The notes under the pieces are model-generated. The model made no database searches. It saw nothing but the letters and a program-made list of their open reading frames with translations, and had not been told where the DNA came from. Position numbers and translations under genes: made by a program. Shown here in pieces: positions 53,439-62,953 of a DNA stretch of 64,000 nt. Position 1 is the stretch's first letter; the number at the start of each line of letters is the position of its first letter. This DNA comes from Burkholderiales bacterium (GTDB lineage: Bacteria; Pseudomonadota; Gammaproteobacteria; Burkholderiales; SG8-41). The stretch is taken from contig JAURHM010000008.1 of NCBI GenBank assembly GCA_030833315.1, forward strand, positions 1 through 64,000. Reading direction: 5' to 3'.

Positions 53439-54683
53439 GTGAACTCTTTTCCGCTTTTTGTCGGTCTGCGTTACACCCGCGCACGTCAGCGGACACGCTT
53501 CATTTCCGTGATCTCGCTGATTTCGGTGATCGGCATTGCTTTGGGCATGACGGTGCTGATCACCGTGCTGTCGGTGTTCAACGGTTTTCAGCGCGAAGTG
53601 CGCACGCGCATGCTCAGTGCGGTTGCACATGTGCAGATCAGCGGTCTCGGTGAATCTCTGCGTGACTGGCAGTCGGTGGCGGCAATTGCCGCGAAGCATC
53701 CGCATGTTGTGGCGACGGCGCCTTATGTGTCGGCGCAGGGCCTGCTGACCAGCGGCGGCAATGTCCGCGGCGCGTTTTTGCGCGGCATCGATCCCGCCCA
53801 GGAAGATAAGGTCAGCGAGATCGGTGCGCATATGCGTTCCGGGACGCTCGATGATCTGCGTTCGGGTGAATACAACGTAGCGCTGGGAGCGCCGCTGGCG
53901 CGGGCGCTGGGTGTTGTGGTCGGCGACAAGGTAGTGCTGGTGGCGCCGCAGGGGCAGGTGACGCCGGCAGGCATTCTGCCGCGCTTACGACAGTTCACGG
54001 TGACCGGCATTTTCGAGATTGGTCATTATGAAATCGATGCCGGACTGGCGGTGTTGCATATCGAAGATGCGCAGCGCCTGTACCGGATGGACGGCCAGGT
54101 CAGCGGGGTGCGGCTTAAGCTGGATGACCTGTTCCTTGCGCGTCAGGTCGCGCGCGAACTGCTGGCGCAGCTGCCGCCGGAGGTGTCGGTCAGCGACTGG
54201 TCGCGTTTCAATGCCACCTATTTCCGCGCGGTCGAGCTTGAAAAACGCATGATGTCGCTGCTGCTGTTTTTCATCATTGCCATTGCCGCATTCAATATGG
54301 TGTCGAGCCTGTTCATGGTGGTAAAGGAAAAACAGGCGGATATCGCCATTCTGCGCACGATGGGTGCTTCACCCGGTGATGTCATGCGCATATTCATGGT
54401 GCAGGGCACATTGATCGGCGCCATCGGCGTGTTGTGCGGTATTGTCTTCGGCATCATCGGCGCGCTGAATGTGGCGGCGATCATTGCCTTCATCGAGAAT
54501 TTGTTCCACGTGAAATTCATGCCGCAGGACGTTTATCAGATTGCCGATCTGCCGTCGCAGCTGCAGGCAGGCGATGTGGTGCTGACGGCGGTGGTGGCGT
54601 TTACACTGTCGATACTGGCGACGATTTATCCGAGTTGGCGTGCGGCCAAGGTCAATCCGGCGGAGGCGCTGCGGTATGAGTAA
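53439..54683 (+). CDS. lolC: Lipoprotein-releasing ABC transporter permease (LolC/LolE family)
   Basis: 414 residues from GTG 53439 ([16 protein letters not shown]), which matches the normal start of LolC/E; the frame is open to 53370. The MacB/FtsX core has one N-terminal helix ([34 protein letters not shown]), a large periplasmic domain (about 55-265) and three C-terminal helices. The end motif is [16 protein letters not shown]. With LolD it extracts outer-membrane lipoproteins from the inner membrane. Only one permease gene is present here, so it may act as a homodimer. It overlaps lolD by 8 bp. Confidence 0.9.
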   Translation: MNSFPLFVGLRYTRARQRTRFISVISLISVIGIALGMTVLITVLSVFNGFQREVRTRMLSAVAHVQISGLGESLRDWQSVAAIAAKHPHVVATAPYVSAQGLLTSGGNVRGAFLRGIDPAQEDKVSEIGAHMRSGTLDDLRSGEYNVALGAPLARALGVVVGDKVVLVAPQGQVTPAGILPRLRQFTVTGIFEIGHYEIDAGLAVLHIEDAQRLYRMDGQVSGVRLKLDDLFLARQVARELLAQLPPEVSVSDWSRFNATYFRAVELEKRMMSLLLFFIIAIAAFNMVSSLFMVVKEKQADIAILRTMGASPGDVMRIFMVQGTLIGAIGVLCGIVFGIIGALNVAAIIAFIENLFHVKFMPQDVYQIADLPSQLQAGDVVLTAVVAFTLSILATIYPSWRAAKVNPAEALRYE

Positions 54684-55386
54684 AAAAACGTCGACGGGAC
54701 CGGTGATCTCCTGTCGCGGTCTGCGCAAAGCTTATCGGGAGAGTGCGGACGCGGTGCCGGTGCTGCTGGGTATTGACCTCGATGTGATGCCTGGGGAACG
54801 TATCGCCATCATCGGTGCGTCCGGTTCCGGTAAAAGCACGCTGCTGCATCTGCTCGGCGGTCTGGATGCACCGAGCGCCGGCCAAGTCAGTATTCTGGGG
54901 GAGCCCCTGTCGGGGCAAAGTGAAAAGCAGCGCGGCGACGTGCGCAATCGCGCGCTGGGTTTTGTCTATCAGTTTCACCACCTGCTGCCGGAGTTCAGCG
55001 CGATGGAAAATGTGGCGATGCCGCTGATCATTCGTCGTACGCCGCGCGCCGAGGCGCTGGAAGCGGCAAGGGCCATGCTGCTTGCGGTGGGGCTGGGCCA
55101 TCGGTTGACCCATACGCCGGGTGAATTGTCCGGCGGCGAACGCCAGCGTGCCGCGCTGGCCCGTGCGCTGGTGACGCGACCGGCCTGCGTGCTGGCCGAT
55201 GAGCCGACCGGTAATCTCGACCGGCGCACGGCAGAATCGGTGTTTGATCTGATGCTGAAGTTGAACCGTGAAACGCAAACCAGTTTTGTCATCGTCACGC
55301 ACGATCCGCGCATGGCGGAGCGTGCCGACCGCATCCTTGAACTGGATGACGGGGTATTGAAGCCTTTTACGCGCGTTTCGGGCTGA
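54676..55386 (+). CDS. lolD: Lipoprotein-releasing ABC transporter ATPase
   Basis: 236 residues from ATG 54676, which overlaps the lolC end. Walker A is [18 protein letters not shown], the LolD-type Q-loop is [14 protein letters not shown], the signature is LSGGERQR, Walker B is [11 protein letters not shown] and the H-loop is [15 protein letters not shown] is diagnostic of LolD. It powers transfer of lipoproteins to LolA with the permease encoded just upstream. Confidence 0.95.
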   Translation: MSKKTSTGPVISCRGLRKAYRESADAVPVLLGIDLDVMPGERIAIIGASGSGKSTLLHLLGGLDAPSAGQVSILGEPLSGQSEKQRGDVRNRALGFVYQFHHLLPEFSAMENVAMPLIIRRTPRAEALEAARAMLLAVGLGHRLTHTPGELSGGERQRAALARALVTRPACVLADEPTGNLDRRTAESVFDLMLKLNRETQTSFVIVTHDPRMAERADRILELDDGVLKPFTRVSG

Positions 55387-55720
55387 GCGTTTCCATCACG
55401 CCGCTGCGCAGCAGTTCCTGATAGAGGTTGGCGTCGCTGAGCGACTGTTGCAGCAGGAAGTGCGGGGCACCGCGCTTGATCAGCCGCGGCACGATGATGC
55501 CCACTGCGACGACCGCGAGACCGCTCCATACCCAACCCACCAGCGCCAGTGCCACGCCGCTGCCCAGCACCGGCATCATGAATAGCGGCAGCAGCAGCCT
55601 CGCACTGAGAAATTTGGCTGCTGCTTTGGGATCAAAATTGACGGTGACTTCGCCTCGCGCATAGGCGGCGACGAACTCGGCGTGGGTCAGTGTTGCGGGC
55701 GTGTTAGCGGCAGTTTCCAA
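55367..55720 (-). CDS. Hypothetical two-helix membrane protein
   Basis: 117 residues if translation begins at TTG 55720; the frame is open to 55831 but that part overlaps the glycosylase gene and no ATG exists. [75 protein letters not shown] shows a soluble start then two membrane helices. The last 20 bp overlap the end of lolD (convergent). The family is not recognised; the start is uncertain. Confidence 0.6.
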   Translation of the reverse strand: METAANTPATLTHAEFVAAYARGEVTVNFDPKAAAKFLSARLLLPLFMMPVLGSGVALALVGWVWSGLAVVAVGIIVPRLIKRGAPHFLLQQSLSDANLYQELLRSGVMETLSPKRA

Positions 55721-55758
55721 AGTGTTAATATAAATATATGTTTTTATTGAATAAATTA

Positions 55759-56388
55759 TCAGTATTCGACGGGGACCGGGTCGAGGCTGCGCCACAGATA
55801 CCAGGTGGCAACCGAGCGCCACGGCGACCATAAGCGGCCCAGTGTGGTGATGCGGCGGTCGGAGAGTTTGCGGCCCTTGTTGTAATGCAGTTCCATCGCG
55901 CGCTGCAGTCCGATGTCGGCCAGCGGGAATACGTCGGGCCGGGTCAGGTAAAAAATCAGGAACATTTCTGCTGTCCAGCGACCGATGCCTTTGACTTCTG
56001 TCAGTTCGTCGATCAGCGCTTCGTCATCCATGTCGTGCCAGCGACTGACGTCAATCGCGCCTTCGGCAAAACGCGCTGACAGGTCGTGCAGATAATTCAC
56101 TTTCTGTCCCGACAGTCCGCAGCTGCGCAGTTCTTCCGTACTTAGCCGGAGCACATTTTTGGCTTGCAAGTCGCCGACAGCGGCCGCGAAACGGTCCCAG
56201 ACGCTTTGCGCTGCTTTCACCGAAATCTGCTGGCCGACAATCGACCGTGCCAGCGTCTGGAAGGCGTCGCCACGGCTGCTCAGCGTCAGCCCCTTGAAAC
56301 GTACGATCAGCGCGCCCATTACCGGGTCGGCGGCAGCAAGCTCACGGGTTGCCCGTTTCCAGTAGGCCGGTGTTTTCTGGGGCTTCAT
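55759..56388 (-). CDS. DNA-3-methyladenine glycosylase II (AlkA-like, HhH-GPD)
   Basis: 209 residues. HhH-GPD base-excision glycosylase with FQTLARSIVGQQISVKAAQSVWDRF, the hairpin ELTEVKGIGRWTAEMFLIF and the catalytic Asp in FPLADIGLQRAMELHY. It lacks the N-terminal domain of E. coli AlkA, matching the short bacterial form. It removes alkylated purines from DNA. It starts inside the end of the DUF2062 gene (ATGA overlap), so the two are coupled. Confidence 0.9.
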   Translation of the reverse strand: MKPQKTPAYWKRATRELAAADPVMGALIVRFKGLTLSSRGDAFQTLARSIVGQQISVKAAQSVWDRFAAAVGDLQAKNVLRLSTEELRSCGLSGQKVNYLHDLSARFAEGAIDVSRWHDMDDEALIDELTEVKGIGRWTAEMFLIFYLTRPDVFPLADIGLQRAMELHYNKGRKLSDRRITTLGRLWSPWRSVATWYLWRSLDPVPVEY

Positions 56389-56936
56389 TGATTGCGGCGC
56401 TTTTCCGCACGGCGCTGCCAGGCCAGCCGCACGTAGATTTTCCAGGCATTGTCCACCAGCAGATAACCCAGCACCGCCAATGTGATCGCCAGCAACGGCA
56501 GGCCGACCGCCAACGGTTTGCCCATGGCGACCATCCAGTCAAGCAGGGCTGGCAACCATTGGTTCCAGGCCAGACCTTCCGTGCTGAAAGCGGCAGGTAT
56601 CGTGTGCTGTTCATCACTCTGGGTTACCAGAGCACCGTATCGGTAGGCCAGGTAATAGAGCGGAACGATGGTCAGCGGATTGGTGTACAGCGTCATCAGC
56701 GCCGCGACAGGCAGGTTGACGCGGAAAACAATCGACAGGATGGCACCGGTGAGGATCTGCAAAGGCCCCGGGATCAAACCGGAAAACAATCCCACCGCGA
56801 CACCGCCCGCCACTGAACGACGGTGCAGATGCCACAGATTGTGGTGCTGCAGCCAGGGACCGAACCAGGCGACAAAACGGTTGCCGGTGATCGATGCGTG
56901 GGTGGGCAGGTATTTGCGGAAGTGCTTGCGCGGCAT
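56385..56936 (-). CDS. DUF2062 domain membrane protein
   Basis: 183 residues with three or four membrane helices. NLWHLHRRSVAGGVAVGLFSGLIPGPLQILTGAILSIVFRVNLPVAALMTLYTNPLTIVPLYYLAYRYG is the DUF2062 hallmark. The function of the domain is unknown. Its stop overlaps the start of the AlkA-like glycosylase (ATGA). It is divergent from comEC, 76 bp away. Confidence 0.9.
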   Translation of the reverse strand: MPRKHFRKYLPTHASITGNRFVAWFGPWLQHHNLWHLHRRSVAGGVAVGLFSGLIPGPLQILTGAILSIVFRVNLPVAALMTLYTNPLTIVPLYYLAYRYGALVTQSDEQHTIPAAFSTEGLAWNQWLPALLDWMVAMGKPLAVGLPLLAITLAVLGYLLVDNAWKIYVRLAWQRRAEKRRNQ

Positions 56937-57012
56937 TGCGGAATTCGGCAGGTAGGTACGGTCATTGTAGCGGCTCCGGTCAGCGCCGGTCCCGCCGTGG
57001 CGTTATGGAACG

Positions 57013-59409
57013 ATGGTCCTGCCCATTTTATGGTTTGCCTTCGGCGTCTGGCTGCTGCAACTGCAACCGGTCCTGCCGCCGCTGGTATGGGCGGGGTGGC
57101 TGACCGTGGGGCCGCTACTGCTGGCCTTGCTGCAGGGCAATGGTGTGCTGCGCCGGATTTTGCGACAGGCCGTCATCCTGATCACGGCGCTGGCCTGCGG
57201 ATTCGCCTGGGCGGCGTGGTTGGCGCATGTCCGGATGTCTGAAGCGCTGCCGGCCGATTGGGAGGGGCGTGATATTGCGCTCGTTGGCGTTGTGGCGTCC
57301 TTGCCGCAGCCTTATGAACGCAGCGTGCGTTTCGAGTTTGATGTTGAACAGCGGCTCACGCCGGATGCGCAGGTGCCGCAACGCATCGTGCTGTCGTGGT
57401 GGGGCGCCGGCGGACGCGACGTGTCGCCGGCGCAATTGCCGGAAGTGCATCCCGGCGAGCGCTGGCAGTTCACAATGCGCCTGAAGCGGCCGCATGGTCT
57501 GGTCAATCCGCATGGTTTTGATTATGAAGCCTGGCTTCTGGAACGCGGCGTGCGTGCTACCGGTTATGTGCGTCCCAAGGGCGGGCATCGCCGTTTGGAG
57601 GCGCAGGTGCAGTTACCAGCTTACTCGGTGGAGCGTGCGCGTGAACGGCTGCGCGACCGCATCCGTTCCGCACTGGGCGAGGCGCCGGCTGCCGGTGTAA
57701 TCGCGGCATTGGTGATGGGTGACCAGCGTGCCATTCCGCTGGAGCAGTGGCAGGTTTTCACGCGCACCGGCGTGAATCATCTGATGAGCATTTCCGGTCT
57801 GCATGTGACCATGCTTTCCGGGCTGGCGTTTGCGCTGGTCAATCTGGTGTGGAGACGCAGTGCGAGGTTGACCTTGGCGTTGCCGGCGGTGAAGGCTGCG
57901 GCGGTGGCAGGTCTGTTGGCGGCGCTGGCCTATGCACTGCTGGCCGGATTTGCGGTGCCGGCGCAGCGCACGGTGTTCATGCTGGCGGTGGTTGCCGTCG
58001 CGTTGTGGATGGGGCGGGCCACTGCAGCGCGGGAAGTGCTAGCCCTTGCGCTGCTGGTGGTGCTGCTGATCGATCCGTGGTCGGTGCTGGCGGCCGGTTT
58101 CTGGCTTTCCTTCGGCGCGGTGGCGATCATCCTGTTCGTGACTCCGGGGCGGCTGAAACCTGCGCATTGGCTGATCGCCTGGGCGCGGGTGCAGTGGGCG
58201 GTGACGCTGGCGTTGGTGCCGGTATTGCTGGCCCTTTTTCAGCAGATTTCATTAATTTCGCCGGTGGCCAATGCGCTGGCGATTCCGCTGGTCAGTCTGG
58301 TGGTGGTGCCCCTGGCGCTGGCCGGTGTGGTTTTGCCGTTCGACGGAATATTGCAATTTTCTCAATGGCTTATGAATGGTTGCGTGCTGGCACTCGAGTG
58401 GCTGAGCCTTTTGCCTGATGCGGCCTGGGAGCAGCATGCGCCCCCGGGCTGGACAGTTGCGGTGGCTTTGATTGGCACCGTCTGGATGCTGTTGCCGCGA
58501 GGCTTTCCGGCGAGATGGATTGGTGCGATTGCGTTTTTACCGCTGTTGTTGATCGTCCCTGCGCCCCCGCCGGAAGGGGGGCTGCGCCTGACCGTGCTTG
58601 ATGTAGGGCAGGGACTGTCGGTCGTCGCGCAGACGCATCGTCACGCACTACTATTCGATACCGGTCCGGCATTCGGGCCTTCGGCCGACAGTGGCAGCCG
58701 GGTGATCGTGCCTTTTCTACGGGCCTCCGGAATCCGCCGGTTGGATGCGCTGGTGCTGAGCCATGATGATATTGATCACACAGGCGGTGCGTTGTCGGTG
58801 CTGCAGGCCGTTCCGGTTGAAGCGATGCTGTCATCGCTGCCGGATCTGGATCCCTTGCTGTTGGTCGGTCCGGCGGAACGGCGTTGCGCAGCGGGGCAGG
58901 CATGGCGTTGGGATGGCGTGCAGTTTGAAATGCTCTATCCAGACGCGGATACGCGCAACATCGCGAAACTCAAGGACAACGAGCGCAGCTGTGTGCTGAA
59001 AATCACCACCGTTGCCGGCAGCGTGCTGATTCCGGCTGACATCGAACGCCATGGCGAAAGAACCCTGCTCGCGACGGCTGCCGGGAAGTTGCGGAGTGAT
59101 GTATTGATCGCACCACATCAGGGCAGCAGAACATCGTCGTCAGAAGCTTTTGTGCTTGCCGTGTCGCCGCAGACGGTGATTTTTCCTGTCGGCTATCGCA
59201 ACGCTTTCCGTCATCTGCATCCGGAAGTGACGAAACGTTACCGGCAACTGGGCAGTGCGACGCATTACACCGATCGACACGGCGCAGTCCTGCTGCAGTT
59301 CGGTGATGACGGCATCAAGGTGGTCCGGCAACGTGAAATCAGGCGCCGTTACTGGCAGGATCCGCCGGAATCCGGTGCGGTTACCGACGATCCCGGGATG
59401 TTCTGGTAA
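57013..59409 (+). CDS. comEC: DNA internalization competence protein ComEC/Rec2
   Basis: 798 residues. N-terminal helices and a DUF4131-type domain (about 60-210, HPGERWQFTMRLKRPHGLVNPHGFDYEAWLLERGV) lead to the Competence transmembrane domain (GVNHLMSISGLHVTMLSGLAFALV) with about ten helices. A C-terminal metallo-beta-lactamase domain follows (LDVGQGLSVVAQTHRHALLFDTGP, LSHDDIDHTGG, LIAPHQGSRTSSSEAF). It forms the inner-membrane channel for single-stranded DNA in natural transformation. All three expected domains are present and full length. The ATG at 57013 is the first good start. Confidence 0.93.
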   Translation: MVLPILWFAFGVWLLQLQPVLPPLVWAGWLTVGPLLLALLQGNGVLRRILRQAVILITALACGFAWAAWLAHVRMSEALPADWEGRDIALVGVVASLPQPYERSVRFEFDVEQRLTPDAQVPQRIVLSWWGAGGRDVSPAQLPEVHPGERWQFTMRLKRPHGLVNPHGFDYEAWLLERGVRATGYVRPKGGHRRLEAQVQLPAYSVERARERLRDRIRSALGEAPAAGVIAALVMGDQRAIPLEQWQVFTRTGVNHLMSISGLHVTMLSGLAFALVNLVWRRSARLTLALPAVKAAAVAGLLAALAYALLAGFAVPAQRTVFMLAVVAVALWMGRATAAREVLALALLVVLLIDPWSVLAAGFWLSFGAVAIILFVTPGRLKPAHWLIAWARVQWAVTLALVPVLLALFQQISLISPVANALAIPLVSLVVVPLALAGVVLPFDGILQFSQWLMNGCVLALEWLSLLPDAAWEQHAPPGWTVAVALIGTVWMLLPRGFPARWIGAIAFLPLLLIVPAPPPEGGLRLTVLDVGQGLSVVAQTHRHALLFDTGPAFGPSADSGSRVIVPFLRASGIRRLDALVLSHDDIDHTGGALSVLQAVPVEAMLSSLPDLDPLLLVGPAERRCAAGQAWRWDGVQFEMLYPDADTRNIAKLKDNERSCVLKITTVAGSVLIPADIERHGERTLLATAAGKLRSDVLIAPHQGSRTSSSEAFVLAVSPQTVIFPVGYRNAFRHLHPEVTKRYRQLGSATHYTDRHGAVLLQFGDDGIKVVRQREIRRRYWQDPPESGAVTDDPGMFW

Positions 59410-59468
59410 GGCAAAGCGTAAAGACGTCAATGAGTTACCGTGACCTGGGATGGAGCCATCCGCAGGCG

Positions 59469-59497
59469 TTGGGCGCACTGTCAAATCTCTGTAAAAT
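59469..59497 (+). promoter_or_regulatory. Candidate sigma-70 promoter for scpA-scpB
   Basis: TTGGGC (59469-59474), 17 bp, TAAAAT (59492-59497). Transcription would start near 59504, the first base of a short upstream ORF. Confidence 0.5.
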
Positions 59498-59503
59498 ACG
59501 TTG

Positions 59504-59584
59504 ATGCAATACACCCTCATCCCGCACTGCCGCGTCCGGGTTCAAACCTGTTCAGCCGGTTTCAATTTCCAATATAGTTCATGA
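59504..59584 (+). other. Possible 26-residue upstream ORF overlapping the scpA start
   Basis: ATG 59504 to TGA 59582-59584, the stop overlapping the scpA ATG (59581). It would encode a peptide with HCRVRVQTC in it. It begins at the predicted transcription start, so it could be a leaderless leader peptide coupled to scpA. No ribosome site is present; it may be chance. Confidence 0.3.
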
Positions 59585-60402
59585 GCGATACGCCCGCATC
59601 CGCCGTCCCGGTTGAAGCACCGCTGGTGGCCAAGGTTTACGGCCAGCCGATGCTGGAGCTGCCGCAGGACCTGTATATCCCGCCGGACGCACTGGAAGTT
59701 TTCCTGGAGCAGTTCGAGGGGCCGCTGGATCTGCTGCTGTACTTGATCCGCAAGGAGAACATCAGCGTCCTCGAAATTCCGATGGCGAAGCTGACGCTGC
59801 AGTATCTCGAATATGTCGAGCTGATGCGCTCGCAGCAGCTGGAGCTTGCGGCGGAATATCTGCTGATGGCGGCGATGATGATCGAAATCAAGTCGCGCAT
59901 GCTGCTGCCGCGTCCGAAGAGCGCCGAGACTGAGGAAGACCCGCGCGCCGAGCTGGTGCGCAGGCTGATGGAGTACGAGCAGATGAAGCTCGCAGCGCAG
60001 AATCTCAACGAAGTGCCGCAGGCGGGGCGTGATTTCACTGTTGTGCAGGTGCTGTTCGAGCGCGAAGCAGCATTGCGTCTGCCTGAGGTCAACATCGAGG
60101 ATCTGAGGCTCGCCTGGCTGACAATTCTGCAGAGAGCTTCGATCACCAAGCATCACAAGATTACCCGTGAACAGCTGTCGGTGAGGGCGCACATGACCCG
60201 GATTCTGCGCATTCTGCAGACCGAGGAATACATTGAATTCTCCAAGCTGTTTACCCCGGAAGAAGGAGCGCCCGTTCTGGTCGTGTCGTTTCTGGCCATT
60301 CTGGAGCTCGCCAAGGAAACCCTGATTATGGTCAGTCAGGAAGAGGCTTACGCGCCGATCTACGTCAAACTCAGGGGCGGCCAAGTCGCTGCTGTGCAAT
60401 AA
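59581..60402 (+). CDS. scpA: Segregation and condensation protein A
   Basis: 273 residues. EVFLEQFEGPLDLLLYLIRKENISVLEIPMAKLTLQYLEYVE and ELAAEYLLMAAMMIEIKSRMLLPR are the ScpA kleisin N-terminal hallmarks (SMC neck binding). The C-terminal winged helix (ILAILELAKETLIMVSQEEAYAPIYVKL) binds the SMC head. It bridges the SMC dimer for chromosome condensation with ScpB, encoded 24 bp downstream. The N-terminus has a 30-residue extension before the core, common in betaproteobacteria. Confidence 0.95.
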   Translation: MSDTPASAVPVEAPLVAKVYGQPMLELPQDLYIPPDALEVFLEQFEGPLDLLLYLIRKENISVLEIPMAKLTLQYLEYVELMRSQQLELAAEYLLMAAMMIEIKSRMLLPRPKSAETEEDPRAELVRRLMEYEQMKLAAQNLNEVPQAGRDFTVVQVLFEREAALRLPEVNIEDLRLAWLTILQRASITKHHKITREQLSVRAHMTRILRILQTEEYIEFSKLFTPEEGAPVLVVSFLAILELAKETLIMVSQEEAYAPIYVKLRGGQVAAVQ

Positions 60403-60426
60403 ACGCTGTGCGATAAAAAGAACGCC

Positions 60427-61266
60427 ATGGAAGAAAATACCGTAGAAAATACCGAGGATGTCACGTCAGAATCTGTGGCCGAGAACGCTGTGGAAAATGC
60501 AGCTGAAAACGAACTCGACCTCGATCATGTCAAATACGTTCTTGAAACGGCCTTGTTGGTGACGCAGGAGCCGATGTCACTGCACGACCTGAAAAAGCTG
60601 TTCGACAGGAAGCTGGATAACGACACCTTGCGCAAGGTGCTGGAAGACCTGCGTGGAAATTGGGAAGGGCGGGGCGTCGAGCTGGTGAGCGTTGCCTCGG
60701 GCTGGCGCTTCCGTGCAAGGCCGGAGGCACAAAAATTCCTTGATCGCCTGAGCCCGGAAAAACCACCGAAGTATTCGCGCGCGGTGATGGAAACCCTGGC
60801 GATCATCGCTTACAAACAACCGGTGACCCGCGGTGACATTGAGGATATTCGCGGCGTCACGGTGTCGCCCGGAATTCTCAAAGCGTTGGAGGCGCGGGGC
60901 TGGATTGATGTCATCGGTCACCGCGAAGTGCCGGGGCGTCCGGAGATTTTCGCTACAACCAAGTCCTTCCTCGATGATCTCAATCTGCGCTCGCTGGAAG
61001 AACTGCCGCCATTGTCCGAGTTAGGTAATCTGGTTGAGCAATCCCCCAACGCTGAAATCAACCTTGATGCTGCTTTCGCGCCCATTGATTCCGTCAGCAT
61101 GGGTGAGGGTTTGATGGAAGAGGATGACGGCGAAGACGGTGTTGATGTACAAGCGGGCGCTGAATTGGTGGAGGCGGCAGATGCTGTGGAAATCGATGCC
61201 TTTTCCGATTCCTCCGAGAAAGAGGTTGAAGAAACTGGTTTGCCGCCGCCTGCTCAATTACATTAA
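60427..61266 (+). CDS. scpB: Segregation and condensation protein B
   Basis: 279 residues. After an acidic, low-complexity start (about 1-35) come two winged-helix domains: [24 protein letters not shown] and [62 protein letters not shown], the classic ScpB signature. The last 70 residues are acidic and disordered. It binds ScpA and regulates the SMC complex. It forms an operon with scpA and ends at a strong terminator. Confidence 0.95.
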   Translation: MEENTVENTEDVTSESVAENAVENAAENELDLDHVKYVLETALLVTQEPMSLHDLKKLFDRKLDNDTLRKVLEDLRGNWEGRGVELVSVASGWRFRARPEAQKFLDRLSPEKPPKYSRAVMETLAIIAYKQPVTRGDIEDIRGVTVSPGILKALEARGWIDVIGHREVPGRPEIFATTKSFLDDLNLRSLEELPPLSELGNLVEQSPNAEINLDAAFAPIDSVSMGEGLMEEDDGEDGVDVQAGAELVEAADAVEIDAFSDSSEKEVEETGLPPPAQLH

Positions 61267-61285
61267 AGACACTTTCTTCTCTCTT

Positions 61286-61314
61286 AAAACCCCGTTCTAC
61301 GAACGGGGTTTTTT
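61286..61314 (+). terminator. Rho-independent terminator after scpB
   Basis: AAAACCCCGTTC, loop TAC, GAACGGGGTTTTTT is a perfect hairpin with a T run, 20 bp after the scpB stop. Confidence 0.93.
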
Positions 61315-61504
61315 CTTGGGCAAAAGTCATATTCCGAGTTTGATTACTGCTTAAGTTGTGGAGGTAATTTATAGGTGACGGCCACTTATCGCAATATGAA
61401 ATATCTGGTCTCACCGCTTACTGATTACTGATTCCGCGCCTCTTTTTTAGTGCTACCATGCTTGGCCATTATTTCAATTTAATCATTGTCTAAAAGATGC
61501 CGGC

Positions 61505-62953
61505 ATGCGAACAAACGGCGCACTGATTTCAGCGCTCACAGGGGCGCTTTTTTTGTTTTTGGTGGCCACCAATGCTGCAGCGCAATGGCCGTTGCCTGAT
61601 CCGTTCGGTACCCAATCCCAAGTTTCCCCGGCGCCTTTTATGCGCTGGGAATCCACCACTAAATTACCCGAGGTTGCTGGTCCCGCGCCTGCTGCTGATC
61701 TGTCGAGCGCGCTACCGCTGTCACTGCCTGAACTGACGGAATTTGCTCTACGCAACAATCCCCGTACCCGGCAGTCCTGGTTGGCAGCGCGTGCGGCTGC
61801 AGCCGGTGTTGGAATTGAGCAGGCGGATCTGTTGCCGACTATTTCCGGTGCCTACAACGTTAACCGCAACCAGCAGGTCAGTGCGACGACAGGTTCCGTA
61901 GTTCCCTGGCAAACGCGTTTTGGTCCGTCCATTTCATTCAGTTATCTGCTGTATGACTTCGGCGTTCGCGGCTATCAGATTGAAACGGCAGAATACCGCT
62001 TGCTGGCTGCAAACCTTGCCCACAACCGCGCGTTGCAGGACGTAGTGTTTCTGGTCGAGCAGGCGTATTACCGCCTGATCGGTAACGATGCGTTGGTCAA
62101 GGTCAATGATTTGTCACTGAAAAATGCCAAGACGGCGCTGGAGGCTGCGCAGAAACGTCGTGAGTCGGGGCTGGCTACCGCGGCCGATGTTTACCGGACG
62201 GAAACTTCAGTGGCACAGGCTGAACTGAACCTGACGCGCAGTCGCGGAGAACTGGAAAAATCGCGAGGTCAACTGGCCTCAGTGGTTGGTCTTCCGGTGA
62301 ACAAGGCTCTGGGTGTGCGTCCGATGGAGGCGCCGTTGCAGCTTGGAACTGTTGCGGATTCGATTTCGGATCTTTTGGGCAGGGCTAAGGCAAGCCGTCC
62401 CGATCTGGTTGCTGCAGAGGCGCAGGTGCGAGCTGCGCAAGCCAGCGCCAAGGCCGCGGCGCGTGCCGGATTGCCTTCAATTGAAATCAACGGCGGTGGC
62501 GGCCACACGCTTTTTAGTGATAACCGCAGTGCGGTCAGCAATTACAACGTCGGTCTTGCGCTACGCATCCCCATCTTCACCGGATTTAGGGATACCTACA
62601 ACGCGCGACAGGCCCAGTTCCAGGCAGATGCTGCTGAAGCCAGTCGCGACGTGCTGGTCCGGCAGGCCGAGCTTGAGGTGTGGCAGGGCTATTACGATCT
62701 GACCACGGTCACCAGCAGCATCTCCAGCGCTGAGGCACAGGTGCGCTCTGCGGAGCAAACTGCGCAGGCGACGCTGGCTCGTTATCAAAGCGGTTTCGGC
62801 ACCATACTGGACCTAATTACCGCGCAGCAGGATGAGTCAAATGCGCGGGTGCAACGCATTCAGTCCTATCTGGATTGGTTTACTACGCTGGCAAGGCTGC
62901 AAGTCGCGGTCGGCGCGAGCGATTTACTCAAGGCGGCGGGCGGAGCGAAATGA
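61505..62953 (+). CDS. TolC-family outer membrane efflux protein
   Basis: 482 residues with a signal peptide ending TNAAAQ. Two OEP repeats: LPELTEFALRNNPRTRQSWLAARAAAAGVGIEQADLLPTISG and DLVAAEAQVRAAQASAKAAARAGLPSIEINGG, with ETAEYRLLAANLAHNRALQDVVFLVEQAYYRLI and RYQSGFGTILDLITAQQDESNARVQRI coiled-coil hairpins. It forms the trimeric outer-membrane duct of an RND-type pump. It lacks a lipobox. Its stop overlaps the start of the adaptor gene (ATGA), so the two are coupled. A 190-bp leader separates it from the scpB terminator. Confidence 0.92.
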   Translation: MRTNGALISALTGALFLFLVATNAAAQWPLPDPFGTQSQVSPAPFMRWESTTKLPEVAGPAPAADLSSALPLSLPELTEFALRNNPRTRQSWLAARAAAAGVGIEQADLLPTISGAYNVNRNQQVSATTGSVVPWQTRFGPSISFSYLLYDFGVRGYQIETAEYRLLAANLAHNRALQDVVFLVEQAYYRLIGNDALVKVNDLSLKNAKTALEAAQKRRESGLATAADVYRTETSVAQAELNLTRSRGELEKSRGQLASVVGLPVNKALGVRPMEAPLQLGTVADSISDLLGRAKASRPDLVAAEAQVRAAQASAKAAARAGLPSIEINGGGGHTLFSDNRSAVSNYNVGLALRIPIFTGFRDTYNARQAQFQADAAEASRDVLVRQAELEVWQGYYDLTTVTSSISSAEAQVRSAEQTAQATLARYQSGFGTILDLITAQQDESNARVQRIQSYLDWFTTLARLQVAVGASDLLKAAGGAK

